This document shows positions 46,366 to 54,930 of a DNA stretch of 64,000 bases, one piece after another. A program made the position numbers and the translations under genes. The DNA lies in NCBI RefSeq assembly GCF_004795835.1, contig NZ_CP039249.1, positions 3,323,001 to 3,387,000 on the forward strand. The letters run 5' to 3'. Positions within the stretch are counted from its first letter, which is position 1, and each line of letters begins with the position of its first letter. The notes under the pieces were generated by a model, which made no database searches, had not been told where the DNA came from, and saw only the letters and a program-made list of their open reading frames with translations. Source of the stretch: Sphingomonas sp. PAMC26645. GTDB lineage: Bacteria; Pseudomonadota; Alphaproteobacteria; Sphingomonadales; Sphingomonadaceae.

Positions 46366-46965
46366 ATGGCGCGTGTCCAAAAGCTGAAGGTGTACCGGAC
46401 CGTAGCGGGTTTCTACGATGCGTATGTCGCTGCGCCGAGCCAGAAGGCGGCACTGGCGGCGTGGGGTAGTGACCGCGACCTGTTCGCGCGGGGCATTGCC
46501 GAACAGGTCACGGATTCCGCGTTGATGGCGGAACCGCTGGCCTCCCCCGGCACGGTCGTGAAGCATTCGCGTGGGACGACCGCGGAACAGATTGCGGCGC
46601 TGCCCGAACAGCGGGCGCCTGCCGCGCCGCGCGATAGCGATACCGATACCGAAGCGGATCCGAAACCTACCGCGAAACCGCGAGCGAAACTGCGAGCGAA
46701 ACCTCAAGACAAACCCAAACCCAAACCCAAGCCGCGGCCGAAACGCGACGAGCTTGATGCGGCTGAGGAGGCTTTGACGTCGTTACAAGCAGACTTCGAC
46801 CGGAAGAAGAAAGATCTTGCCGAACGGGAGGCTGCACTCGCGCGGGATCGTCGCGCTTTGGAGCAGGCTCGCTCCTCCAGCATCGAGGCTGCGGAAGACG
46901 CGCTGAGGGGGCAAAAGCAGGCGTATGAGGAAGCCGTGCGTCGGTGGCGGGCGTCCCAAGAGTGA
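46366..46965 (+). CDS. Hypothetical TolA-like protein (Lys/Pro linker and coiled coil)
   Basis: A 199-residue protein beginning MARVQKLKVYRTVAGFYDAY. The first 85 residues look like a small globular domain. Residues 90 to 150 form a low-complexity Lys/Pro/Ala stretch with repeats of KP (KPKPKPKPRPKRDELDAAEE). The last 60 residues are a charged coiled coil (LQADFDRKKKDLAEREAALA). No membrane helix is present, so the resemblance to TolA is compositional. Function is unknown. A longer frame would start inside the tRNA-Lys gene and is rejected. Confidence 0.8.
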   Translation: MARVQKLKVYRTVAGFYDAYVAAPSQKAALAAWGSDRDLFARGIAEQVTDSALMAEPLASPGTVVKHSRGTTAEQIAALPEQRAPAAPRDSDTDTEADPKPTAKPRAKLRAKPQDKPKPKPKPRPKRDELDAAEEALTSLQADFDRKKKDLAEREAALARDRRALEQARSSSIEAAEDALRGQKQAYEEAVRRWRASQE

Positions 46966-47062
46966 GTACTGCACGCGGATTTCTGACGTAGGGCGTCGAT
47001 AGTTGCGTATGTTCCGTCCGGGGGACTCCTTGGGGGCGAATGTCCTCGTCGGGTCGACGTCG

Positions 47063-48202
47063 CTACCGCGATGACGGTTCACGCTTCCGAGGTCTTGTGT
47101 AGAGCGCGCGCATTGCCGCCTCCATCTTCTCGCGGTCGACGCGAAGGACGACCGTCTGCGCGCGTTCGCCGCGATGCGGGCGGTATGCGTCGTGCCACGA
47201 TAGGGTATCGCCGTATCCCGCGGTCTGGCTGGTGTCGAAATCGATGTAGAGCGTCTCGGCGCGCGTGACGACGGCCGGCTCCAGCCAGACCATCGCCGCA
47301 ATCTCGTCCCACATCGGAAACCCCGGTTCGAGCCCGGTCTGTAGTGCATCAGTGAGTGCTGTGCCGGCCGGCCTGAGGCTGTCTAGGAAGCCGCGCGTCC
47401 ACTGCGTGCCCGTCGACGGGTCGATCGGGACCATCGTCATCTTTGGCCACGCGCCGTGCGCCATGATCCGCGCCGCCTCCGGATCCCAGCGGATGTTGAA
47501 CTCGCGGCGCGGCGTATTGACGAATTCGCGTGCGAACGCGGCAGCGGCGGGCGTGTCGATCGACTGCTGCGGATTGAGGCTGCCGCCCATGTAGACGAGC
47601 TCTTTCACATTCGCGGCGAAGCTCGGGTCGAAGCTTTGCGCGATCGCGATGTTGGTCATCGGACCGGTGGCGAACAGCGTGATCTGGTGCGGGTGCGCGC
47701 GGACCATCCGGACGAGGAACGCGGCGGCGATCTCGCCGGACGGTTTGGTGACGGGATCGCCGATCGGCAGGCTGGGCACGACCGAAGGCGACGGCGTACC
47801 GGGGGTGGACTGGCCCGCGCCGGCGGACGCAGGCTCCGTCCAAGGTCCCTTGAACTCGAGCCGTCCGTAGAGCCCCTCCCACCGCTTGGTCGCCGCCTCG
47901 CTGTTCACCAGCGGATAGGTTGCGCCCGGCACCACCGGCACGTCGGTACGCCCGAGAATCTCGACGGTCCGCAGCGCAGAGGCCGTTGCGGTATCGCGCC
48001 AGACCGAACCACTGGTCGTGGTGATCCCCAGCACCTCGACGCCCGGTGCCTGAAGCAGCAACGCGGGCGCGCCGTTGAGACCGACGACGTCATCATCGAT
48101 CAGGACGAGCCGCTTGGCTGGCGCTCCCTTCGCCGCGATCACGACGGGCATCGCGAGAGCCAACAGACCGAGGCCGACCTTAGAGAAGAAACGAAAGGCC
48201 AT
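47063..48202 (-). CDS. Secreted nucleoside hydrolase family protein
   Basis: A 379-residue exported protein (MAFRFFSKVGLGLLALAMPV) of the inosine-uridine-preferring nucleoside hydrolase family. It keeps the blades GITTTSGSVWRDTATASALR, LFATGPMTNIAIAQSFDPSF, the family-typical LVYMGGSLN and EFNIRWDPEAARI. The calcium motif, normally DTDxGxDD, reads DDDVVGLN: the first and third Asp are kept, the last two replaced by Leu and Asn. It may be a ribosidase with altered metal site or a divergent subfamily. It is followed (minus strand order) after the molybdenum hydroxylase genes but 78 nt away. Confidence 0.85.
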   Translation of the reverse strand: MAFRFFSKVGLGLLALAMPVVIAAKGAPAKRLVLIDDDVVGLNGAPALLLQAPGVEVLGITTTSGSVWRDTATASALRTVEILGRTDVPVVPGATYPLVNSEAATKRWEGLYGRLEFKGPWTEPASAGAGQSTPGTPSPSVVPSLPIGDPVTKPSGEIAAAFLVRMVRAHPHQITLFATGPMTNIAIAQSFDPSFAANVKELVYMGGSLNPQQSIDTPAAAAFAREFVNTPRREFNIRWDPEAARIMAHGAWPKMTMVPIDPSTGTQWTRGFLDSLRPAGTALTDALQTGLEPGFPMWDEIAAMVWLEPAVVTRAETLYIDFDTSQTAGYGDTLSWHDAYRPHRGERAQTVVLRVDREKMEAAMRALYTRPRKREPSSR

Positions 48203-48280
48203 CGCGCAATTCCCTGCCTGACCGGCTAGCCCGTCGCCTCATGTAAAGGCCGCGCGGAACCGACCGGTCACGCTCTCCGA

Positions 48281-50617
48281 TCAGATCAGCACCTTGTCCA
48301 GCGTGATCGGCAGGTCGCGCACGCGCTTGCCGGTGGCGTTGTAGATCGCGTTCGCCACCGCCGCGGCGACGCCGGTGATGCCGATTTCGCCCACGCCATG
48401 CGCGCCCATCGGCGTGTGCGGGTCGGCGATGTCGGTCCAGATCACGTCGATCTCTGGCACGTCGAGGTGCACGGGCACGTGATATTCGGCGAGGCTCGGG
48501 TTCATGATGCGGCCATTGCGCTCGTCGAACTGCGTCTCCTCCATCAGCGCCATGCCGAGGCCCATGACGATCCCGCCGCGGAACTGGCTGCGCGCGGTCC
48601 TGGGATTGAGGATACGACCGCAATCGAACGCGCCGAGGAAACGGCTGACGCGGGTCTCGCCGGTGACCGCGTTGACACGGACTTCGCAGAACAGTGCGCT
48701 GTGCGAATGCATCGACCAGTGCATCAGTTCGAGCGGCTGCGAAGCCTCTTCGCTGACGACCACGCTTTCGCGCTGTGCCCGATCGAGGATCGAGACGTAG
48801 CTTTCGCGTCGCAACGGATCGTCGAGCTTGGTGAGCCCGCCATTTTCGCTTCCGACCTCGTCTGGCGACAGGCCTGCGAGTGGTGAATCATTGCCCGCGA
48901 GTTTCAGCAGTTCGGCGACCAGCGCATGATGCGCGGCGATCACCGCGGCGCCGATCGCCGCGGTCTGCTGCGATCCACCGGCCAGGATCGCGCCGGGGAT
49001 GATCGAATCGCCATAGCCGACCGAGACGCGGTCGAGCGGGAGTCCGAGACGATCGGCGGCCACCATCGCGGTCGTCGTGGACGTCCCCATGCCCATCTCA
49101 TGCGCGGCGATCTCGACAAGGGCATGTCCGTCACGACGCAGCGTGATCCGTGCGGCGGCGCCCGGCATCCGGTAATAGGGATAGGTCCCGGTCGCGCAGC
49201 CCATGCCGATCAGCCACTCGCCTTCGCGACGTGTTCCCGGCTCGGCGGTCCGGTCGTCCCAGCCGAACCGCTCGGCGCCGCTGCGCCAAGCCTCGACGAT
49301 ATGCCGCGAGGAGAATGGCAAACCCGAGGTCGGATCCTTGTCCGGCTCGTTGCGGAGGCGCAGTGCGATCGGGTCCATGTCGAGTTCGACCGCGAGTTCG
49401 TCGATCGCCGATTCCAGCGCGAACGTGCCGACCGCCTCGCCCGGTGCGCGCATGAAGGTGTTGGCGAGCATGTTCATCGTGACCGTCTCGACCGACAGCT
49501 TGAAGCTGTCCGCCGCGTAACCGCCGCGCGTGCCGAGGATGAAGGGTTCGGGCATGTTGTTGTGCGGGGTCATCGCGGCGATGCCGGTGTGGACCAGCGC
49601 CTTGAAGCGACCATCCGCGTCCGCGCCGATCGCGACCCGCTGTTCGGTCAGCGTACGGCCACCGACGACACGGTATACGCCCTCACGCGACAGCGCGATC
49701 CGGACCGGACGCCCGGCAAGCTTCGCCGCGGCGGCACCGAGGATCTGGTGATCCCATAGGCATTTCCCACCGAACCCGCCGCCGACGAATGGCGAGGTGA
49801 CGCGGACCTGCGCCGCCTTCAGGTCGAACACGTCGGCGATCGTCTGCGCCTCCGCGGTGACGAGCTGTGTCGCGTCGTGGACGACCAATTCGTCGCCGAC
49901 CCACGCGATCGTCGCGGCATGCGGCTCGATCGCGTTGTGGTTGTGGCGCGGCGTCCGATAGACGTGATCGACCTTATGGGGTGCCGCTGCCAGCATCGCA
50001 TCCGCATCGCCGATCTCGTTCAGCAACGGCTGGCCCATAAACAGACCCTGCTTGGGTCCTTCAGCCTTGGCTGCAGCGAGCGACGTCGTCGAAGACTCGG
50101 CCGTGTAGGTCGCGACGATCAGCGACTTGGCGTGGTCGGCCTGCTCCTGCGTCTCGGCGAGCACTACCGCGATCGGCTGGCCGTTCCAGTGGACGCGGTC
50201 GTCCTGCATGATCGGCAGGTCGGCAGGCCCCGCCGCGGTGGGCGAAGAGCCGAACACAGCAGGCGGGTTCATCCGGGGCGCGTTCAGGTGCGTCATCACT
50301 ACCACGACGCCCGGCGCAGCCTCCGCAGCCGCCGTATCGATCGTCGCGATCCGCCCGCGCGGAATCGTCGCATAGGCAAGCGCGGCGTAGACCATGCCCT
50401 CCAGCGGGAACTCCGCCGCGAACGGGGCCGCGCCGCGCACCTTGAGCGGACCGTCGAGCCGCGACACCGACGTGCCGATCAGCCCGTGCTGCTGGCGGAT
50501 CAACGGGTCGGGCACGCCGCCCGGAACCCAGCTGTCGGGGGCGAGCGGCACGAGCTTGCTCATCGCGCCCTGGACCAGACCCTGCGCGGTTTCCTTGACC
50601 GTATCGACGATGCTCAT
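48281..50617 (-). CDS. paoC: Molybdenum hydroxylase large (molybdopterin-binding) subunit, PaoC/XdhA type
   Basis: The catalytic subunit of a xanthine-oxidase-family enzyme, probably an aldehyde oxidoreductase with molybdenum cytosine dinucleotide. It has 778 residues. It shows SPFVGGGFGGKCLWDHQILG, FMRAPGEAVGTFALESAIDE with the family arginine, AAHEMGMGTSTTTAMVAADR, and the catalytic glutamate in GAHGVGEIGITGVAAAVANA near the end. It overlaps paoB by ATGA. No Tat signal is seen on this subunit. Substrate is unknown. Confidence 0.9.
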   Translation of the reverse strand: MSIVDTVKETAQGLVQGAMSKLVPLAPDSWVPGGVPDPLIRQQHGLIGTSVSRLDGPLKVRGAAPFAAEFPLEGMVYAALAYATIPRGRIATIDTAAAEAAPGVVVVMTHLNAPRMNPPAVFGSSPTAAGPADLPIMQDDRVHWNGQPIAVVLAETQEQADHAKSLIVATYTAESSTTSLAAAKAEGPKQGLFMGQPLLNEIGDADAMLAAAPHKVDHVYRTPRHNHNAIEPHAATIAWVGDELVVHDATQLVTAEAQTIADVFDLKAAQVRVTSPFVGGGFGGKCLWDHQILGAAAAKLAGRPVRIALSREGVYRVVGGRTLTEQRVAIGADADGRFKALVHTGIAAMTPHNNMPEPFILGTRGGYAADSFKLSVETVTMNMLANTFMRAPGEAVGTFALESAIDELAVELDMDPIALRLRNEPDKDPTSGLPFSSRHIVEAWRSGAERFGWDDRTAEPGTRREGEWLIGMGCATGTYPYYRMPGAAARITLRRDGHALVEIAAHEMGMGTSTTTAMVAADRLGLPLDRVSVGYGDSIIPGAILAGGSQQTAAIGAAVIAAHHALVAELLKLAGNDSPLAGLSPDEVGSENGGLTKLDDPLRRESYVSILDRAQRESVVVSEEASQPLELMHWSMHSHSALFCEVRVNAVTGETRVSRFLGAFDCGRILNPRTARSQFRGGIVMGLGMALMEETQFDERNGRIMNPSLAEYHVPVHLDVPEIDVIWTDIADPHTPMGAHGVGEIGITGVAAAVANAIYNATGKRVRDLPITLDKVLI

Positions 50618-51600
50618 GCTGCTGCTCCGGCAAGGTCGCCGAGCACGGCGACGAGGGTGCGCTTAGTCAGTGCGATCTTGAAACCATTGTCGCGCAGCGG
50701 CGCGGCGTCCGCCATCTCGGCGACGGCGGCGGCCTGGAACGCCTCCTCGGTCGCGGGGCCACCGCGCAAGGCCGCCTCAGCCTTCGACGCGCGCCACGGC
50801 TTATGCGCGACCCCGCCGAGCGCGATCCGCACGTCCTTGATAACGCCGTCTTCGATCTTCAGCGCGGCGGCGATCGAGACCAGTGCAAAGGCGTAGCTCG
50901 CCCGGTCGCGCACCTTGCGATAGGTCGAGTTGGCCGCGAAACTCAGCGGCGGCAGTTCGATCGCGGTGATGAGTTCGCCCGGTTCCAGCACGGTATCGAA
51001 CTCGGGATGATCGCCCGGCAGGCGATGAAGCTCGGTGAAGGGCAAGGTCCGTGCCCCACCCCGCCCGTGCAGATGCACGACCGCATCGAGTGCGGCGAGC
51101 GCGACGCACATGTCCGACGGGTGGGTCGCGACACACGCCGACGACGCACCGAGAATGGCGTGTCCCCGCGTGAAACCCTCGATCGCGTCGCAGCCCGACC
51201 CCGGGGCGCGCTTGTTGCAGCGCGATCCGTCGGTGTCGTAGAAATAGGTACACCGGGTTCGCTGGAGCAGGTTGCCGCCGACCGTCGCCATGTTCCGGAT
51301 CTGCGCCGACGCTCCCGCCAGGATCGCGCGCGACAGTACCGGATAGCGCGTCCGCACCGCCAGATGCTCGGCCAGCGCCGTATTGCGGACCGCGGCGCCG
51401 ATCATCAGCCCACCGCTCTCGGTCTCTTCGATCTCGTTCAACAGCCCGGTCACGTCGACCAGCGCGCTTGGCTTAGCGACCGTCTCGCGGATCAGGTCGA
51501 CCAGGTTGGTACCCCCGCCAAGGTATGCCGTCGCGTTCGCCTGCCCGAGCCGGAGAGCGTCTGCGGCGTTCTCAGCGCGCGCGTAGGTGAACGGGGTCAT
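50614..51600 (-). CDS. paoB: Molybdenum hydroxylase FAD-binding subunit, PaoB type
   Basis: The 328-residue FAD subunit, which passes electrons between the iron-sulfur subunit and an acceptor. It has MTPFTYARAENAADALRLG, the FAD loop TAYLGGGTNLVDLIRETVAK, and ATVGGNLLQRTRCTYFYD with the extra cysteines (TRCTYFYDTDGSRCNKRAPG) that bind a 4Fe-4S cluster in YagS/PaoB-type enzymes. It overlaps both neighbours by a few bases. Confidence 0.92.
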   Translation of the reverse strand: MTPFTYARAENAADALRLGQANATAYLGGGTNLVDLIRETVAKPSALVDVTGLLNEIEETESGGLMIGAAVRNTALAEHLAVRTRYPVLSRAILAGASAQIRNMATVGGNLLQRTRCTYFYDTDGSRCNKRAPGSGCDAIEGFTRGHAILGASSACVATHPSDMCVALAALDAVVHLHGRGGARTLPFTELHRLPGDHPEFDTVLEPGELITAIELPPLSFAANSTYRKVRDRASYAFALVSIAAALKIEDGVIKDVRIALGGVAHKPWRASKAEAALRGGPATEEAFQAAAVAEMADAAPLRDNGFKIALTKRTLVAVLGDLAGAAA

Positions 51601-52103
51601 GCCGCCATCTCCGCTGCCACGGTTTCGCGGATCGCGTCGATGATCCCGTTATGCGCACCGCAGCGGCACAAATTGCCGCTCATCCGCTCCTGCAATTCCT
51701 CGCGCGTCAGCGTCACGTCGGCGATGAGATCGGCGCTGACATGGCTCGGCACGCCGCGCTTCGCCTCCGCCGCCATGCCGATCGCCGAACAGATCTGGCC
51801 CGGCGTGCAATAGCCGCACTGGAAGCCGTCGTGATCGATGAACGCCTGCTGCAACGGATGCAGCGCGTCGCCGTCGGCCAAGCCTTCGATCGTCGTCACC
51901 TGTCGCCCGTCATACTGCACCGCGAGCGCGAGGCAGGACACGATCCGCTCGCCATCGACGAGCACCGTGCAGGCGCCGCACGCGCCCTGGTTACACCCCT
52001 TCTTGGTACCAGCCAGATGCAGCCCTTCGCGTAACAGATCGAGCAGCGAGACACGGGGATCGTCGGGCAGCGCCACCGCTGACCCGTTGACAAGTATCGA
52101 CAT
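51597..52103 (-). CDS. paoA: Molybdenum hydroxylase 2Fe-2S subunit, PaoA type
   Basis: The 168-residue small subunit carries two 2Fe-2S clusters: the plant-type ferredoxin motif CNQGACGACTVLVDG and the C-terminal FQCGYCTPGQICSA and GNLCRCGAHNGI. ATG 52103 (MSILVNGSAVALP) has AGGAGAGTGGCG upstream; unlike E. coli PaoA no Tat signal is seen at this start, and the upstream in-frame extension runs through the promoter and is rejected. It is first in the paoABC operon. Confidence 0.92.
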   Translation of the reverse strand: MSILVNGSAVALPDDPRVSLLDLLREGLHLAGTKKGCNQGACGACTVLVDGERIVSCLALAVQYDGRQVTTIEGLADGDALHPLQQAFIDHDGFQCGYCTPGQICSAIGMAAEAKRGVPSHVSADLIADVTLTREELQERMSGNLCRCGAHNGIIDAIRETVAAEMAA

Positions 52104-52159
52104 CGCCACTCTCCTGTTGAGCCGACGGTGTCGTTGCAACCGTCGAATCCGTATTTCAG

Positions 52160-52197
52160 TACCGAGCGGTATAGTCGCTATCAGCGGGGTCTGCCAA
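52160..52197 (-). promoter_or_regulatory. Promoter of paoABC with overlapping TetR-like operator
   Basis: On the minus strand TTGGCA (52197-52192) and CTATAC (52174-52169) are 17 bp apart, a good sigma-70-type promoter. The perfect palindrome TACCG-AG-CGGTA at 52160-52171 overlaps the -10 box and the start point, a typical site for a TetR-family repressor. No such regulator is encoded nearby. Confidence 0.6.
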
Positions 52198-52290
52198 GCG
52201 TCTGGCGGTGCGATCGTGAAGATAGATCGATGCCCTCTTGCCGCCGCGTCACGCATCGGCGAGCATCACGCATCAAAGGGGGACTATGTG

Positions 52291-53604
52291 ATGATCAAGG
52301 CATGGATGATCGGGCTGACGGCCATCGTCGCGGCACCGGTACTGGCGCAGGGTAAGCCATCGACCACGACCTATATCCAGGCGGGCACGGTGCTCGACCG
52401 GCCCGGCCAGGCGCCGCGCGGCAACACCACGATCATCGTCCGCGACGGGAAGATCGTCGAGCTGCGCGATGGCTTCGTCGCGCCGGAACAGGGGGCGAAG
52501 CTGATCGACCTGCGTACCGCATTCGTACTGCCCGGGATGGTCGACATGCACGTCCATCTCTGGGGCATCGGCGGTGATCCCATGCGCGCGCGGCTGGAAG
52601 CGCTCAACCGCGACCGGTTCGACGACGAGATGACCGCGGTTGCCAACGCCCGCACGACGCTGGCGGCAGGCTTCACCTCGGTTCGCGACCTGGGCGGCGA
52701 TCCGCGCGGTATTCGGGCACTGCGCGATGCGATCGATGCCGGCACCGTCGAAGGGCCGAGCATCACCAACGCCGGCGAGATGATCTCGGTGACGGGCGGG
52801 CATGGTGACGGCGGCAACGGGCTGGCGGAGGAATTCGCGGACATGGTGCACGCGAAGGAAATGAACCTGTGTGACGGCCCCGACGATTGCCGCCGCGCGG
52901 TGCGGGCGCAGGTCGCGCTGGGCGCGCGCGTCATCAAGTTCGCGGCGACCGGTGGCGTGCTGTCGAACGTCAGCGGCGGCCTCGGCCGTGCGATGACGCC
53001 GGAGGAAATGCGGGCTATCATCGAGACGGCGCACGCGCTCGGCCGCAAGGTCGCCGCGCACAGCCATGCCGCTGAGGGCACGAAGGCCGCGCTGGAGGCC
53101 GGCGTGGACTCGATCGAGCACGGCACGTTCCTCGACGACGAGACGATCCGGCTGTTCAAGGCCAAGGGCGCCTATCTGGTGCCGACCGAGATCGCACCCG
53201 TCGCGGCGCTGGCCCAGGCGCGCGGCGGTGCATTGCCGCCCGCGACGATCGTCAAGGCCGAGGCGGCGGCCGCGGCGATGGCGGCCAGTCACCGCCGCGC
53301 CTATGCCGCGGGGGTCAAGGTTGCGTTCGGCACCGACACCGGTGTGTCCAAGCACGGCGACAACGCCACCGAGTTCGCGCTGATGGTCAGGAACGGGCTC
53401 ACCCCGACCCAGGCGATCGCCGCCGCCACGGTGGGTGCAGCAGACCTGCTCGGGCGCGACGACATCGGCACGCTCGCACCTGGCAAGACCGCGGACATCA
53501 TCGCCGTGGCGGGGTCTCCGCTGCAGGACGTCACGCGGCTCGAACACGTCGAGTTCGTCATGCACCGCGGGACGGTCGCGAAGACGCCTGCTGCCGGCAT
53601 CTGA
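52291..53604 (+). CDS. Secreted amidohydrolase family protein
   Basis: A 437-residue metal-dependent hydrolase with signal peptide MIKAWMIGLTAIVAAPVLAQ. It has the metal motif VLPGMVDMHVHLWG (HxH), a lysine in ARVIKFAATGG (possibly carboxylated), KVAAHSHAAEG, GVDSIEHGTFLDDE and the final Asp in VAFGTDTGVSKHG. This pattern matches Xaa-Pro/imidazolonepropionase-like dipeptidases and amidohydrolases often exported by sphingomonads. GGGGGACT precedes the ATG; a GTG one codon earlier is possible. It is divergent from paoA. Confidence 0.9.
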   Translation: MIKAWMIGLTAIVAAPVLAQGKPSTTTYIQAGTVLDRPGQAPRGNTTIIVRDGKIVELRDGFVAPEQGAKLIDLRTAFVLPGMVDMHVHLWGIGGDPMRARLEALNRDRFDDEMTAVANARTTLAAGFTSVRDLGGDPRGIRALRDAIDAGTVEGPSITNAGEMISVTGGHGDGGNGLAEEFADMVHAKEMNLCDGPDDCRRAVRAQVALGARVIKFAATGGVLSNVSGGLGRAMTPEEMRAIIETAHALGRKVAAHSHAAEGTKAALEAGVDSIEHGTFLDDETIRLFKAKGAYLVPTEIAPVAALAQARGGALPPATIVKAEAAAAAMAASHRRAYAAGVKVAFGTDTGVSKHGDNATEFALMVRNGLTPTQAIAAATVGAADLLGRDDIGTLAPGKTADIIAVAGSPLQDVTRLEHVEFVMHRGTVAKTPAAGI

Positions 53605-53624
53605 ACGGCCGCCGCTCGGCGCGC

Positions 53625-54878
53625 TCAGCCTATGAGCATGCGCGCGCCGAGCGCGGCGAACAGCGCTGGCGGCATCACCACCGCGCCGACCTTGAGGAAC
53701 CGCCAGAAGCCGACGTCCTCGCCCTCGCGGCGGATCGCGGTCAGCCACAATATGGTGGCGAGCGAGCCGGTGATCGACAGGTTCGGGCCGAGGTCCACGC
53801 CGATCAGCAGGCCGTCGGTGACGATCTGCGGGACATGGGCCTGCTGGAGCGTCGTGCTCGCGATCAGTCCAGCCGGAAGGTTGTTCATCAGGTTCGAACC
53901 GAATGCCAGGATCGTCCCCGCAACGCCTGCGGTCGTCGAAGGCGACTGGGCTGCCCCGGCCGCGAGCCAGCGTGCCAGGATCGTGATCACGCCAGTGCTC
54001 GCCAATGCCTCGACCAGCACGAACAGGCCCGCGACCAGCGGCAGCACCGCCCAGGATACCGAGCCAAGCGTCGTGAACGGCGACTTGCGCTCCCCGATGC
54101 AGATCGCGGCCATCGTCGCGATACCGGCAAGACAGGTTGGCAGTCCGAGGTCGTGCCCCTGCGCCGACGCGGCGATCAGCAGGACCGCGGTCGCGACGAT
54201 CCCGCCCAGCGCGATCTTTCCACCACGCGACAGCGCGCCGGTCTCGACGACCATCTCGCACTGCCCGGTGAGCCGCTCGCGCTCGACCCAGCGCAGGACG
54301 AGGAACGTCACGCCGATCGACAGCAACGACGGCAGCGCGAACGACGCCATCCACGCCCCGAGCGACGGCATTTCGCCGCCGTACAGCACGAGGTTCGCGG
54401 GGTTGGAGATCGGCAGCACGAAGCTCGCCGCGTTGGCGATCAGCGCGCAGGCGAACAGCATCGGCAGCGGGTCCGCCTTCGCCTTCTTCGCCGCGGCATA
54501 GACGGCGGGGGTCAGCACCACTGCGGTCGCGTCGTTCGAAAGGAAGGTCGTGACGACGATGCCGACGCCGAAGACCAGCGCGAACAGGCGGCTGGTCGAT
54601 CCCCTTGCGAGGCGGACCGCGTGCTCGGCGACCCAGTCGAACAGTCCCTGTTCGCGGGCGACCTCGGACAGCAGCATCATGCCGATCAGGAACAGGTAGA
54701 CGTCGCCACCCTTCAGCACCGCGGCCCATGCTGCACTGGGCGACATCAGTCCGAACACGAGCAACACCGCCGCGCCAGCGACCGCCCAGACCGCTTCGGG
54801 CAGCTTGAACGGACGCGTGATCACGCCGAAGGTCGCGACGAAGCAGATTGCCCAGATCGCATAGGTGTGAACCGTCAT
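53625..54878 (-). CDS. ArsB/NhaD-type anion transporter (arsenite permease family)
   Basis: A 417-residue membrane protein with about eleven helices. FLSNDATAVVLTPAVYAAAK, ASFVLPISNPANLVLYGG and GSNLMNNLPAGLIAS are motifs of the ArsB branch of the ion-transporter superfamily. It may extrude arsenite or carry another anion; no arsR, arsC or arsA is near, so the substrate is unsure. ATG 54878 begins MTVHTYAIWAICFVATFGVI; the longer frame upstream is unlikely. It lies 52 nt after the metallophosphoesterase gene on the same strand. Confidence 0.8.
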   Translation of the reverse strand: MTVHTYAIWAICFVATFGVITRPFKLPEAVWAVAGAAVLLVFGLMSPSAAWAAVLKGGDVYLFLIGMMLLSEVAREQGLFDWVAEHAVRLARGSTSRLFALVFGVGIVVTTFLSNDATAVVLTPAVYAAAKKAKADPLPMLFACALIANAASFVLPISNPANLVLYGGEMPSLGAWMASFALPSLLSIGVTFLVLRWVERERLTGQCEMVVETGALSRGGKIALGGIVATAVLLIAASAQGHDLGLPTCLAGIATMAAICIGERKSPFTTLGSVSWAVLPLVAGLFVLVEALASTGVITILARWLAAGAAQSPSTTAGVAGTILAFGSNLMNNLPAGLIASTTLQQAHVPQIVTDGLLIGVDLGPNLSITGSLATILWLTAIRREGEDVGFWRFLKVGAVVMPPALFAALGARMLIG

Positions 54879-54930
54879 GCCGCGGGCATCCGCGAGCCGA
54901 CACGCCGGACCATCGTCATTGTTGCGGTAT

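Noticed and set aside
52273..54903. 876-codon minus-strand frame opposite the amidohydrolase and in another frame of the ArsB-like gene
   Set aside because: Low-complexity Arg/Gly/Asp translation; overlaps two well-supported genes.
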